Program-made: the position numbers and the translations under genes
Part shown: piece by piece, positions 48,484-59,700 of the stretch
Numbering within the stretch: the stretch's first letter is position 1
Layout: every line of letters starts with the position of its first letter
Source of the DNA: Telopea speciosissima
Lineage: Eukaryota; Streptophyta; Magnoliopsida; Proteales; Proteaceae
Length of the DNA: 64,000 bases
Assembly (NCBI RefSeq): GCF_018873765.1
Contig: NC_057926.1
Coordinates: forward strand, 55,317,378 to 55,381,377
Direction: 5' to 3'
Notes under the pieces: model-generated
The model's input: only the letters and a program-made list of their open reading frames with translations
Told to the model about the DNA's origin: nothing
Databases searched by the model: none

Positions 48484-49678
48484 AAGGCCACATCTTAATG
48501 TCAAGACCATACATGTTTACGTGTTAGGTTTTTCCGTTTGCTTAGGGTTTGTTTTTTCTGCCGCTGTGCATGTTAGGTTTTTCCACCGTTAGTGTGTGTA
48601 ATCCTTACTTCCCATCTCCTCTTCCACTTCTTCTGCCATGACCCTTGGAACCGCTACCGGAGATGATGCCGACAACGACGACAACGATGATAACGATGAC
48701 AACAAACCTGCCATCCCCTCGTTCATGAATCATCACCGCCCCACCTTCCACTCTGTTTCAACGCCCTCTGTGCCCCCCCCCCCCACCTGCCGGCTTGCTC
48801 CACCTCCCTTTGTACATGCCCGCTTTCTGTCTTGCTCCACCTCCATCTGCGCCCGCACCCCTTCCGCCCTGCTCCCACAATGGTTGTCACTGCCAATTCT
48901 TTTTGCCCTCCCCCTTTCCCTTCCCTGAAGCTCCTCGTTCTGTGGTTGATTAGGTTTTTTTGCCATCGTCGGCAAACAATTGCAGTTTATGTGCTCCAAT
49001 TTTATGTTTCAATTTATGGGCTCTATGTGGACAACACCGAGGGGCTCTCAATCAAATGAGGTCTTTCTTTGTTCTTTGTTTGTGTGTTTGCAGGTGATGC
49101 TGACTCAGGTGCTAGTGGCATCGAGGTTATCGTCGGCTCCGAAGCTCCAGCTCCCGTCCAATCTTCATCAAATCTCTCCTGTCGTCGGATGAAGCTTCAC
49201 TCGCGGATCCAACAAATCCTTGCAAATCTATTCGAAAGTAGGTTGTGGCAGCGATTCTGGTGGTTTTCTTGTCGTCAATCGAAGCTCCACTCGTCGATCC
49301 AGCAGACCTTTGCCAATCCGGCAAGTCTGTTTGAAAGTAGGTTGTGGTAGCATGTCAGCACGCGTGGGCAGTGTGGCGTTGAACTGATCGGCACGTATGG
49401 GGCTTCCTCTTTTGACACGTATGTGCATGCGCTTAAAATTAGCTGTGTACAGCCTGTTATCTAGGGAAGTGGCTGTAACTCAACCCCTAGTTTGTATGAC
49501 CCAGCCAATGACATGTGAGATTGGATCAATTTACACTCATTGGTTTTGAATACTATATATCTATACCTTGTGTTTATCATGTTCTTTATCTTTTTTATGT
49601 ATTTTGTATTCTTTTGCTAGGCGTTGGGCATGCATGAATGAATATCCCTCTTTCTACACCCAAAAAAAAAAAAACAAA
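48484..49678 (+). mobile_element. Poly(A)-tailed retroposed segment with 16-bp target duplication
   Basis: It ends TTTCTACACCC followed by a 13-A tract and CAAA. It is bracketed by AAGACGAGAGGGAAAC at 48468-48483 and 49679-49694 (the first As are ambiguous with the tail). No intron, reverse transcriptase or known protein motif is visible. The start is leader-like (CTTAGGGTTTG, then a C/T-rich stretch), with a 96-codon ORF at 48638 rich in Asp/Asn and then Pro. An internal repeat of about 85-90 bp (TGAAGCTTCACTCGCGGATCC / CGAAGCTCCACTCGTCGATC) occurs at about 49190-49350. Source unknown: a retrocopied non-coding or lineage-specific transcript, or the 3' end of an unrecognised LINE or SINE. Confidence 0.7.
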
Positions 49679-49705
49679 AAGACGAGAGGGAAACTTACAC
49701 CAAAT

Positions 49706-49742
49706 TTCTTTTTATTTTTTTTTTTTTTTCTTGATAGTAGCT
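49706..49742. repeat. Micro-insertion of poly(T) with 11-bp direct repeats
   Basis: A T-rich 37-base insert ending CTTGATAGTAGCT, between TTACACCAAAT at 49695-49705 and 49743-49753. It is directly next to the 3' target duplication of the retroposed segment. Confidence 0.55.
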
Positions 49743-49851
49743 TTACACCAAATGGCACAATGTCATAAACGCCCAACAAGAGAATGAAATTGATGCCAAA
49801 CTCGAGTACCCAATGGTTATGGAATATGGAGTCTTTGAATGGACCAGCCAA

Positions 49852-52356
49852 CTAATTAGGTGGAACCACCGGCTGAGGCGGAGTATTATTATACTTCGTG
49901 GGCTCTTCTACTGTATAGTTCATGGGAATATAGATCACCTCTGCCCCTTCTTCTCCATCCGCCACATTCTTGTAGTCCTTACTCTCTATTCCCCTCAACA
50001 CCTCCAATACCTCATCCATGGAAGGCCTCAACTCCATCTCATATTGGAGACACCTAAACGCTAAAGCCGCCACCGATGTTGTCATCTCCCTTACTGCAAC
50101 ATCAGTTTCATATCCGAGACAAGGGTCGACCAGCTCGTGCACAGCTCGACTCTGAATCTTGTTGATCGCTAAGTCAGCCAAATTAATCTCATAACGATGC
50201 CTAGTGATATCTACAGCAGGCTTTGATGATATGAGCTCAATCAACACCACCCCAAAGCTGTACACATCGCTCTTTTCTGTAAGCCTGTAGCACTGGTCAT
50301 ACTCTGGATCAACGTAGCCTGGAGTACCCTGTGGAGCAGTGGAGACGTGGGTGACATCGTTTGGGAAGAGACGTGACAACCCGAAATCTGCAACTTTGAC
50401 TTGGAAATTTTTGCATAGGAGGATGTTGTTAGTCTTCACGTCACGGTGTATGATACCAGAAGCGTGGAGGTATGAGAGTGCTTGGGCTGTCTCTATAGCG
50501 ATGCTGATACGGGTAGGCCATGGAAGCGAACGAGACTCTGCTCTGTCTCCGTGGAGATGATCAGCAACGGTTCCATTGGGGATGAATTCGTAAACGAGTA
50601 GGAGTTCGCGGCTGTGGCGTGAAGTGCAGCCATAGAGGGTGACGAGGTTCTGATGACGCAAACGGGCGAGGATTCCAATTTCATTCATGAACTGCTCGAC
50701 GCGTTTACAATTGTTCTCATAGAGACGCTTCACTGCAACCTCTCTCCCGTCCCGTAGCTTCCCTGTTTACGGAAGTTGGACAACAGGGGCGCATAAAATT
50801 TAATTTCCTATTTATGTGAAGAAGACAGGGGAAGGATGACTCGCGCTGTTCTTGCATAGTGCTTACCATAGTATACGGTGCCGAAGCCTCCATCACCGAG
50901 TTCTTGATTGGAATCGAAGTTGTTAGTGGCTTCTTCGAGTTCTTCGTAGGTGAAGACGGGGACTCCATAGTGGGGATAGGAAGGGATGCTTGCAGAGAGT
51001 GGGGATAAAGATGGAGACGAGCTTCTAGTCTTGAAAAGGGCAAAGACGGCTCCCTTCCGTCGGCGTTGGTAGTAGATGAGGAAGAAAACTAAGCATATTA
51101 GGAGGATCCCCCCAACTCCTGAGATGACGCCTGAAAATGGAGGACAGAACTCAGAGATTTTTTGATTGACCCCAACAGAAATTCAAACTCCATAATTCAA
51201 AGAGAAAAGAAATCTAATCAATTAAGCAACACAATAAATGTATTGTGAAATCTAATCGATTAAGCAACACAATAAATCATGCAATTAATACCTATTATAA
51301 TTCTCTTCTTCTCCGTATTCCCTGCCACAAAAACCCAAAAATGACATCATAGCATTAGTTTAAGCATCAATATTGATGATTTGAGATAAATCATAATAAG
51401 TAAATAAATTCATAGAAACTCTTAGCATGTTCAGAAATATATAGTAAAATTAAATTCAACTGAAAGGACTTGTGGAAATTCATATATATATAATTACCGT
51501 GATTCGGAACCGCACAAAAGTAATTTTCTTCCTTCTGTTCGCTATACAGACAGTGGGTACCATGTTCATCACAATGAGGGCATAATTTGGGAAGGTTCCA
51601 TTGAAGACGAAACCCAGCAGACAACCACAGCAAAAGTCCTTCAGTATCCCCAAGGAACTGGCGCTGCCGCGCATCCACGGGAAACTTGACCACTTTGCAG
51701 TGATCAGCGCCTTGAGTGCCAGCAGGAGGAGGAGGAGATGCAGATGGAGGAGGTTCCACAATAGGAGGATATAAGGTGGAGGAAAAGTGCAGACCAGTGT
51801 CTCCGCAGTGTATGTAACCACCCATGAGACCATTATCGTGTTGTGGTATGTCGTGGGTGGTAGTAGGAGGAGGAGGGCATATTCGAAAGGTAAAATTAAT
51901 GGAGTCGATCAGGTTGAAGGAAAGATGACGACCGGAAATGGGTGGGAGAGCGAAATTGTAGAGGTTATAGCAGCTGTACGATTGTATGAGGTGCGTGAAT
52001 TTTGTGTCATGAATTACCATCGTCTCATCATCGTGGTCATTGCCGATGCTGTTAAACACCTCAAACCGGTGTGGATTTTCATCGTCAGACTTGACAAATG
52101 CTGTTGAGTTGTCAACACAATCGATGATGGCTAACCCGCAGTCCACCATAGATGCATTGGAGAAGGGGTAACCGAAGTTGTGTACCCCACAATTGTAGCG
52201 GAAGGGAGTACAGCGTTGGAACAACACGTTATCTTCAGCTGCTGATCCGAGTGAAAGCTGCGAGGACACAAGTAAGAAGAAGAAGAAGAAGAAAGGGAAA
52301 GAAGAAAGAAGAAAGGAAGAGGCATGGGATGAAGACAATATTGAGGGAGAACCCAT
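49852..52356 (-). CDS. LRK10L: LRK10L-type receptor-like kinase E
   Basis: Exons: 52356-51498, 51321-51292, 51130-50867 and 50762-49852; phase 1; 687 residues. The ATG at 52356 (MGSPSILSSS) is chosen because it matches gene D; the open frame continues 21 bases upstream only with GTG. The signal peptide is rich in Phe. The ectodomain starts QRCTPFRYNCGVHNFGYPF, has a Pro-rich hinge (PPIVEPPPSASPPPPAGTQG) and ends CPHCDEHGTHC. The mini-exon is the shortest in the array (30 bp, NTEKKRIII). Transmembrane segment GVGGILLICLVFFLIYY. The kinase is complete with GDGGFG, VAVK, HRDVKTNN, ADFGLSR and [10 protein letters not shown]. The tail is shorter than in D and ends TPPQPVVPPN. Confidence 0.93.
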
Positions 52357-52377
52357 CCTACCTACAAACTCACTCAC

Positions 52378-53090
52378 TCACTCCTCCTCCTCCTGCTATG
52401 TTGTTGTTGTTGTTGTTAGTAATCTAATAATATTTCTTTTCTATTACCACTGCCGGTGGTCAGGAGTCAGACGCGCCAATTTACTGACTGACTGACTGAC
52501 TGACTCGGACCAATAAGAATAACAAAAACAATATGGAGGCTGTTCAGTGGATAGCTAAATGCTTGGATGTGGGTTTTCCTACCTGAAATCGACGGACATG
52601 AATGAAATGATCAATAATCATCCAAGCAGAAATTTCCTCCACACCTTTCCAGTTGACCAGCAAGACTAGATTTTCCAGTCTTCTCTAAAAAACAATATCT
52701 CATCCATTTGGATTTGGCTAACGTTACGTTACTTTGAAAAGTCATCAGCAGCCTTGGGCTTGCATGAAACGTCTCGCTTGGGGTGGAAGGTTTTCTTGGT
52801 GAGAAACAGTAGATAGAGCTTAATATTATTCTTGTAATGGAGCATTGATTACGAATTGGTACGTAGTGAAAAAGTATACTGCTCGTCTACTCTTTTTAAT
52901 ACGATTTATTTCATTTGCTATTGGACTTACCTGAGTGATTAGATGGAACTAACAGTTAAAAGTTTGAATTATAGAGTGGAGTGAAAGAAGGTGCAGACAG
53001 ACAGAGACAGAGAAAAGGAAAAACGCGTCGATTGTATGTGGTGGAAATTTGGTAGTAATGGAGCCATGGATGGAGGGAGACTCCGGTCTT
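52378..53090 (-). promoter_or_regulatory. Upstream region of E, duplicated from or with D
   Basis: It shares ordered blocks with 42700-43390 (CATTTGGATTTGGCTAACGT, AAGTCATCAGCAGCCTTGGG, GAAAGAAGGTGCAGAC, AAAAACGCGT). A (GACT)n-like tract of four units lies at about 52484-52505. No core promoter element can be fixed with confidence. Confidence 0.65.
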
Positions 53091-55166
53091 GATCCCCCGC
53101 CTCAAAACAAAAAACCCAACGTGGACTTAGAAAACCAGAAGTAGCAGTAGAGGGTGAAGTCATGGACGGAGACTTGGGCAATGCTCTTCTCTCCAGTTCC
53201 CAAAATAGCATATCTTCGCTCTTTGGACGCCTACTCCCCCAATTTGTTCATCTGCTCTAAATCAGATTCAACGATGGAAATATTGATTGCTTTCAGAGTT
53301 ATTTCCAGGTGAAAGGATTCTAATAACATCTATCCGAGAAAGGTACGGTAACCATAACTACATTAAAATTTTCTTGGCCATGTCCTTTTTATCCCCTCAA
53401 CCTCAACTAAGTTTTTTTGTGCTCTATTTTTACCTGTTGAACTTGATTTAATTCAGATGTATAGTAATTCTAAAGCTCAACTATGCCTTATTAGTGATGA
53501 GAGTGTGAACAGCATAAAACATTCCTGTTTAATTTTTTCTGAACACTTACCCTTTAAAGGCAAAAGCAACTCCGACGATCCGATCCCCAAACGATTCGAA
53601 TCGGACCGATTCGATCGACTCTTCGAAGCTGCCATTTCTACCTTCTCGGAGCTGAAACGCATCTTCCACGCGTTTGAGAACTCGAACATGGCGACATAAC
53701 CAGGATCCAGACCCAGGAAAGGATTGGATAGTTGCTGGCAATAGTGGTAAGCGAGAGGAAAATACCACCAGAGGAGATGGAGTCGAAGATGCTGACGAGC
53801 AATTTCATGTCGCCGATGGAGACGTTGAGGGGATTGAAGGATTTGCAGAAACCTATGGCGCTGATGATGACCCAGTGGAGGACACCGCTGCGTTTGCACT
53901 TGGTATCGTCAATTTCGCTGGGGATTCCAACAGTGCACCCACATCGGCAACACATTTTTGTCGGAGTCGATGACAGAAACCCTTCCAAGGGACATCATAC
54001 AACGAGGGTCGATGCAGCCAACCAAGGCCAAGCCTGATATTTTATGGTATGAGGACCTCAGATTTCTGAGGAGTTTTCGATCGAGAGCAGCTCAGGTTTT
54101 AGGGGCCGCCGGGAGCAGGACTTTAAAAATAGGGATCAGATCGGCAGGCTTGAATCGGAATCCCTTGCGACCGGACCCGATTCTGGCCGATCCCATTTCA
54201 AAAGCTAGGGTTAGGGTAACTTTGGGCCGATTCTGATTAATTCCTCACTGATCCTAATCGATTTAGGACAGATCCGGATCAGACTTCGGAGAGGGTATGG
54301 GTGTCAATCGGCCAGGCCCTGTCAATTTCCTTCGGATCTAATTGGTCCACACCATTTTAAGGCCCTGGATTGTTTCCGCCTTTTGAGGTAATCAAGCTTC
54401 ATAAGTCAGGGTAGGCACATGTTTCTTTTTGGTTGGTCAGCTACCAAGCTGTAATGGACCTTATTGACTAATTGGTCTATAAATGGTCCTTAAATGGGCT
54501 ATAACGGTCCCAAAACGGGTTATAAGCAAGTTAAAAGGGTTTCAACTGGCTAATCAAATTATAAACATCCAGGTATCCCACTCTTGTCTATCGAAACAAA
54601 CCCGCCAAATCAGTCTTTCACAAAATTTGATCGGTTCCAATCGGGCAATCGTTGGCCCACCACCTTGCACGGAGAACGCTCAATTATCAATCTATCGGTG
54701 CTTGAGCCCGATACGGTTAGTATCCAATCGGGCTAGTCTAGGACGTCAACCGGTTGATTCAGCAATTTATCAATGCCTACCAATACGGGCCAACTTTTGA
54801 CACCCCTAGGGCAGGGGTGGCTCATGGTAGAGGGGAAGGAATGGGTGAGAAGTGGTGGCAAAATGGAGGGCGAGGGAGATGTCGAAGAGAGGTTGTGGGA
54901 ATGGGTGCTAGGAGGGGAGGGAAGGGGAGCAAGGATACTTTAGGGATTTTAAATTTATAGGGGAGAAAGAGAGGTGAGGGTTTGCTCTTTTTTTAGATAA
55001 TTAGAAGAAAAAAAACTTTTAAGTAGGGAGTTTGGGTAACCATAGGGACGTGATTGAAAGTTTCTCAAAATTAACATAGGGGAGCAACAACAACAACTTA
55101 GTACCATACTTATCTGTACCATAGACAAATCATTGTAGACGACATCAGGCATACATTACATACATG
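53091..55166. other. Intergenic; possible decayed gene piece and dispersed repeats
   Basis: Minus-strand frames at 53477-53988 read stretches such as DMKLLVSIFDSISSGGIFLS that look protein-like but continue in different frames and match nothing I can name. 54090-54300 and 54480-54800 are rich in GGATCAGATC, CGATTC and CCGATTCTG repeats. No functional gene is supported. Confidence 0.35.
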
Positions 55167-55178
55167 GCATCAAAATCT

Positions 55179-55203
55179 TTTTTTTTTTTTTTTTTGGATA
55201 AAT
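55179..55203. repeat. Micro-insertion of poly(T) with 12-bp direct repeats
   Basis: Seventeen T plus GGATAAAT between GCATCAAAATCT at 55167-55178 and 55204-55215. On the minus strand: ATTTATCC followed by poly(A). Confidence 0.7.
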
Positions 55204-55215
55204 GCATCAAAATCT

Positions 55216-55860
55216 GAAAACATGAGTGATGGGGTTGAGTCGAGCCACTAGCCCCATCGATCACTCTCCTTAAGATTTTAGATGCCCCAATGATACGAAC
55301 CGGGTCTTTGTGAATTGTTCTTCAAGATGTAACAACCCCTCTAAGCCATTCCAATAGATGTTGTAACTTTTGACTCGGGTAGAGTTACGAGAGCCATAAA
55401 ACCTTTCGAAACATCAGCCAATTCTCTACAGGCTGACCAATTTCATCAAAAGTGAAGTTTCGGGGTCAAATCTCTATTGTTTAAGGGGTCTACTGAGCCT
55501 CTAAAGTTTTGGGTGCAATTTAGAAATCTTAGTTTCCTATTTTATTTTTTCTATATTTGTTTGTTTCCTGTTTTATTTAGGTTTCCTATTCTTTTGTAAT
55601 CCGACCTCCCTATATAAGGGTCGTTTTGAACAATATAAATTATCTTAAAGTTTATGGACGAAATTTCTTTGTATGCTCTTCTTCCCATTGAAATTAGGAT
55701 TTTCTTTACCTTGAGGATTCGAGGGTCGTGAGTGCTATAACAAGATCTAGCCCCCATACTTCCTACTGTATTAGTAACAGTAATGCTCTTGGGAAACTTC
55801 ATCTGGACTATAGCTAGATGATGGTTGGTCAACCGCCTATCTGTTGTCTATCTTCCACCA
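55216..55860 (+). repeat. Possible solo-LTR-like fossil
   Basis: The region looks like the regulatory part of an LTR: a core box CTCCCTATATAAGGG at 55607-55621, then a leader-like stretch and a CTTGAGGATTCGAGGGTCGT segment. I could not define ends, a target duplication or a partner copy, so this is only a suggestion. Confidence 0.28.
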
Positions 55861-56799
55861 GCTAAAAAATGTACAGACTACTTTTGAAACACATTTGTGG
55901 AGAATCAAAAACCTTTTGTAAATCAAAACATACGAACACATTTTTTGAATCTTAAATTCGTTTCAAATACAACACAAGGTTTTAGTGTCAAATGAATTAT
56001 ATAATTCAAATATTAGTGCCAAATGACCTATCTAGAAGAAAGCCTAGCTATGTAGGGATTCCTCCCCCACCCCTTTGAAGGGCTATGTTCTATGCTTCAT
56101 TTTGAAAGAATAATGTTTTTCGTAGTTACATATTTTAAAAAGGTGAGAGGGATAGGCTCATAGCCCTTGTGTAGTACCAATGGGAGTGTTGGATAAGCAT
56201 CATATAGTGGGGCAGGGAACTCATCATGTCAAAAGGGGGAAGAGAAAGATAGATGCAACGGACACTAGCTTATGGTATATCGGCAGTGTGCCCATCTGTT
56301 TCCCTTCAAAAATTATTTCTCTGTAAGCATTCTTTAATATTTTCTGTTTCTTAAATTCCAAGCACCTAATAACTTTTGGTCAAGAGTGAATGCATTTTGA
56401 TGTCTCAATTCTCAAGCATGTAGTTATGTATGTATGTATGCCTGTATCTGTTTTGGAAAACTATGCCACATGACTGAAAAAGCAAAACAGTTTTCGGTTG
56501 TTTACAAAAGAAAAAGGCAGAAAAATCCTTCCTGTGATCAGAAAACACTTCAACAAAATTTTCTGCACATCAAAGTAATCAGGAATGGCACATATACTCC
56601 TTTTAAGTACTATGTACAATGCCCCCAAGCCATAATACTGCTACCAGTGATGTTACTATTGTAATAAAAATACAGGCAGATCGATGACGAAAAGAAGCTA
56701 AATTACAATCTAACTAATTTGAATCTGATTATGACAGTACAACATACTCTTCCCATGTACTTGGAAATCTTGAATGCATAATGTGAAGGGGAATCAAAC
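55861..56799. other. Spacer downstream of receptor kinase F
   Basis: AT-rich; a (TGTA)n tract lies at about 56421-56440. It probably contains the 3' UTR of gene F. No other feature is seen. Confidence 0.45.
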
Positions 56800-59700
56800 C
56801 TAGGCACTGGTATTAGGTGTAGTGGACAGGCTGACCCACTTATCGGTAACGGAATCCGGCGAAAATGGTGGATCAATAGTCTTCAACAACCCTATTTTGT
56901 CTGTCTGAATAACTAACTTTGCCTTCTCCACTTTGTAGTCTTCCTTCTCAATTCCCTTCAAAGTCTCCAACACCTCATCCATGGAAGGCCTCAATTCCTT
57001 CTCAAGTTGCAGACAACGAAATGCCAACTCTGCCACTGATGTTGTCATCATCTTTACTGCATTATCTGATTCAAACCCAAGAGATGGATCAACCAACTCA
57101 TGCAATGCTTGATTTTGGATCTTGTTGATAGCCATGTTAGCCAAATTAATCTCATTATGATGCCTATTGATATCTACAGCAGGCTTTGATGATATGAGCT
57201 CAATCAAGACCACACCAAAGCTATATACATCACTCTTGTCTGTAAGCTGGTAGCATTGATGATACTCAGGGTCTACATACCCTGGAGTCCCCTGTGGTGC
57301 AGTGGAGACATGGGTAACATCTGTGGGGAAGAGACGGGAGAGCCCGAAATCTGCAACTTTAACACCAAAATTGCTGTCAAGGAGAATGTTGGTAGTTTTC
57401 ACATCACGGTGTATAACATCAGAAGCATGGAGGAAAGCCAGTGCACTTGCTGTCTCTATGGCAATGCTCATCCGGGTAGGCCAAGTGACTGACCCAGCTT
57501 CTGATCTATTACCATGAAGATGATCAGCCACAGTACCATTAGGAATGAACTCATAAACAAGGAGGAGTTCACGGCTATGTCGTGAGGTGCAACCATAGAG
57601 CTTGACAAGGTTTTGATGGCGTAAACGAGTAAGGATCTCAACTTCATTCATGAATTGTTCAACTCGTCTGTAGTTGTTTTCATAAAGGCGCTTAACTGCA
57701 ACCTCACGACCATCCTTGAGTTTGCCTGGACAAGAAAATTGGAAGAAAATGATGCTCCATTAATTAAGGTGGTGATCGAAGAAGGGTGAAATATATAAAG
57801 CCTAGCTAGCCATAAAAACACAATAAAAGATGTTGTTTCTAGCTTCTTACTCACCATAGTATACAGTGCCAAAGCCACCATCTCCAAGTTCTTTACTAGA
57901 ATTGAAGTTGTTAGTTGCTTCTTCAAGTTCAGCATAATTGAAGACATGAACTCCGAAGTAGGTGCTGCCCTTTTCAATGTCCTTCAAGGAGGATTTGGAA
58001 GTGAATTTTCTAGAGAGAGAAGTTGTAGAAACAGAGGTGCTTTTGCTTTTGAATGGAGTGAAGAGGCCTTCCTTGGGATGGCGTCGTCGGTAGATGACGA
58101 AGAACAGGCATGATAAAAGGATTACCCCAGCAAGACAGCCAAAGACTAAGAAAGATAATGAAATAGAATGATCAATAAAGGAGTCTTTAGCAATTGGCCG
58201 GAATAGATTTTGGATCTATTAGAATGTATTCTGAAAACTGATTCTTTTTTATTTTTTCGTTTCAGAATGCATTGTAAACCTAGAATCTATCCCGAAAATA
58301 CATACCAAACACAGTCTAAGTCCAAAATAATAGGAAAAAAAAAAATCCATTCTTAGAATTATAACAATGAGTTCGAACATTAAATTCAAATATTGAAACT
58401 ACAAGACGAGTGTTACCTATTCCAAGAATCGCTGGCCAAGGTAGGGTGTTCTCTGCCACAAAATCATGAGAACGAACAGATTATCAGTTTGAATAATCAA
58501 CTCTGAATGTGGATCTCTCACAAAAAATCTCAATCTCATCAGTGATTGAAAAAAAAAAAAATTGAGCTAGACTTGCTTGTTCATGAATTTTACCATAATG
58601 CCCCTCATTCCCATTAAAATACAAACTACTTTATTTAAGTATAGCTTGGTAAAATGATCTATGTAACCTTTGTTTTAATATGTTCTAAATCAGCATGTGG
58701 GGATTAAAACAAAATTGAAAAAAGTTCTACTGTAATCAAGCTTGGTTACACCAAGAATAACTTATAGAAATAATAGGTAAATCATATCCACTAAGCATGG
58801 TGAGGATCATGGTTTTAAATATCCGTATTGGTATTGGTGTTGGTATTGGTCTCTGTCGATAGGCCCGTATCAAACGGTTCTGTCTCATTTTTAAAAAAAA
58901 TAAATTGAATTTTGGACCATTTTACCCTTACCATAGACTGTTACATCAATATGGTATTGGCCAATGGATGGACGGATATCGATTTTCTTAGAAACCACAT
59001 TGAAGATGGCTTGCCCAACACGAATAGGTCTGCTCGGAAAAATAAATTATCTACAGTGTCCTAATCTTCTGGTGCACTGCAGTATGGGCCTGAAAGCTTG
59101 ACACGTGGATGATACGACATCCAACGGTACCGAGCTCAAGAAGAAAGAAAAAAAAACTACCTTGAATCGAATTCGCATCATTGGATAAAGCTTTTTTCAT
59201 GTGTCGAGCTCTTAGGCCCGCACTGCACTATATCACAAGATACCCACATTGTAGAGGATTTTAATCCAAGTCTGCTCATACATTTTGAAGAGAGAAAGAG
59301 AGCCGTATGGAGCATGGTTCATAGTAGGGAGGGAATCAAGAGATTTGCTTTGACTTGGTTTCGTTTCGTAAGACTTACAGCTGTTCTTTCTAGCCAAAAA
59401 AATTTTTAAAAAAAAAGAATTACGGCTGTTGGGAAAGTCACAGCCGTCCAACCTAAGGCAGAGACCATATCTGAGAAAATTTAATATACAACTAAGACTA
59501 TATTATATATATATATATATGTCCCCACAAGTCCCATAGAGACAGAACCGTCCAAGCTATTCAATATATAATATCCTACATATTTCAAATTTGACCTTCA
59601 ACTTTCCAGTCATAAAACTTCTCATCGAAGCCATTCTTTTCTGTCATCTTCTCACAAATGAACAACACCAAAAAATGGGGATAAAAAAAAAGACTTAAAA

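Noticed and set aside
52357-52377. N-terminal extension SEFVGR of receptor kinase E
   Set aside because: It would need a GTG start; the ATG at 52356 matches the start of paralogue D.
53477-53988. Possible minus-strand membrane-protein gene
   Set aside because: The protein-like stretches lie in different frames without splice sites that join them and match no family I know; kept only as a possible decayed piece.
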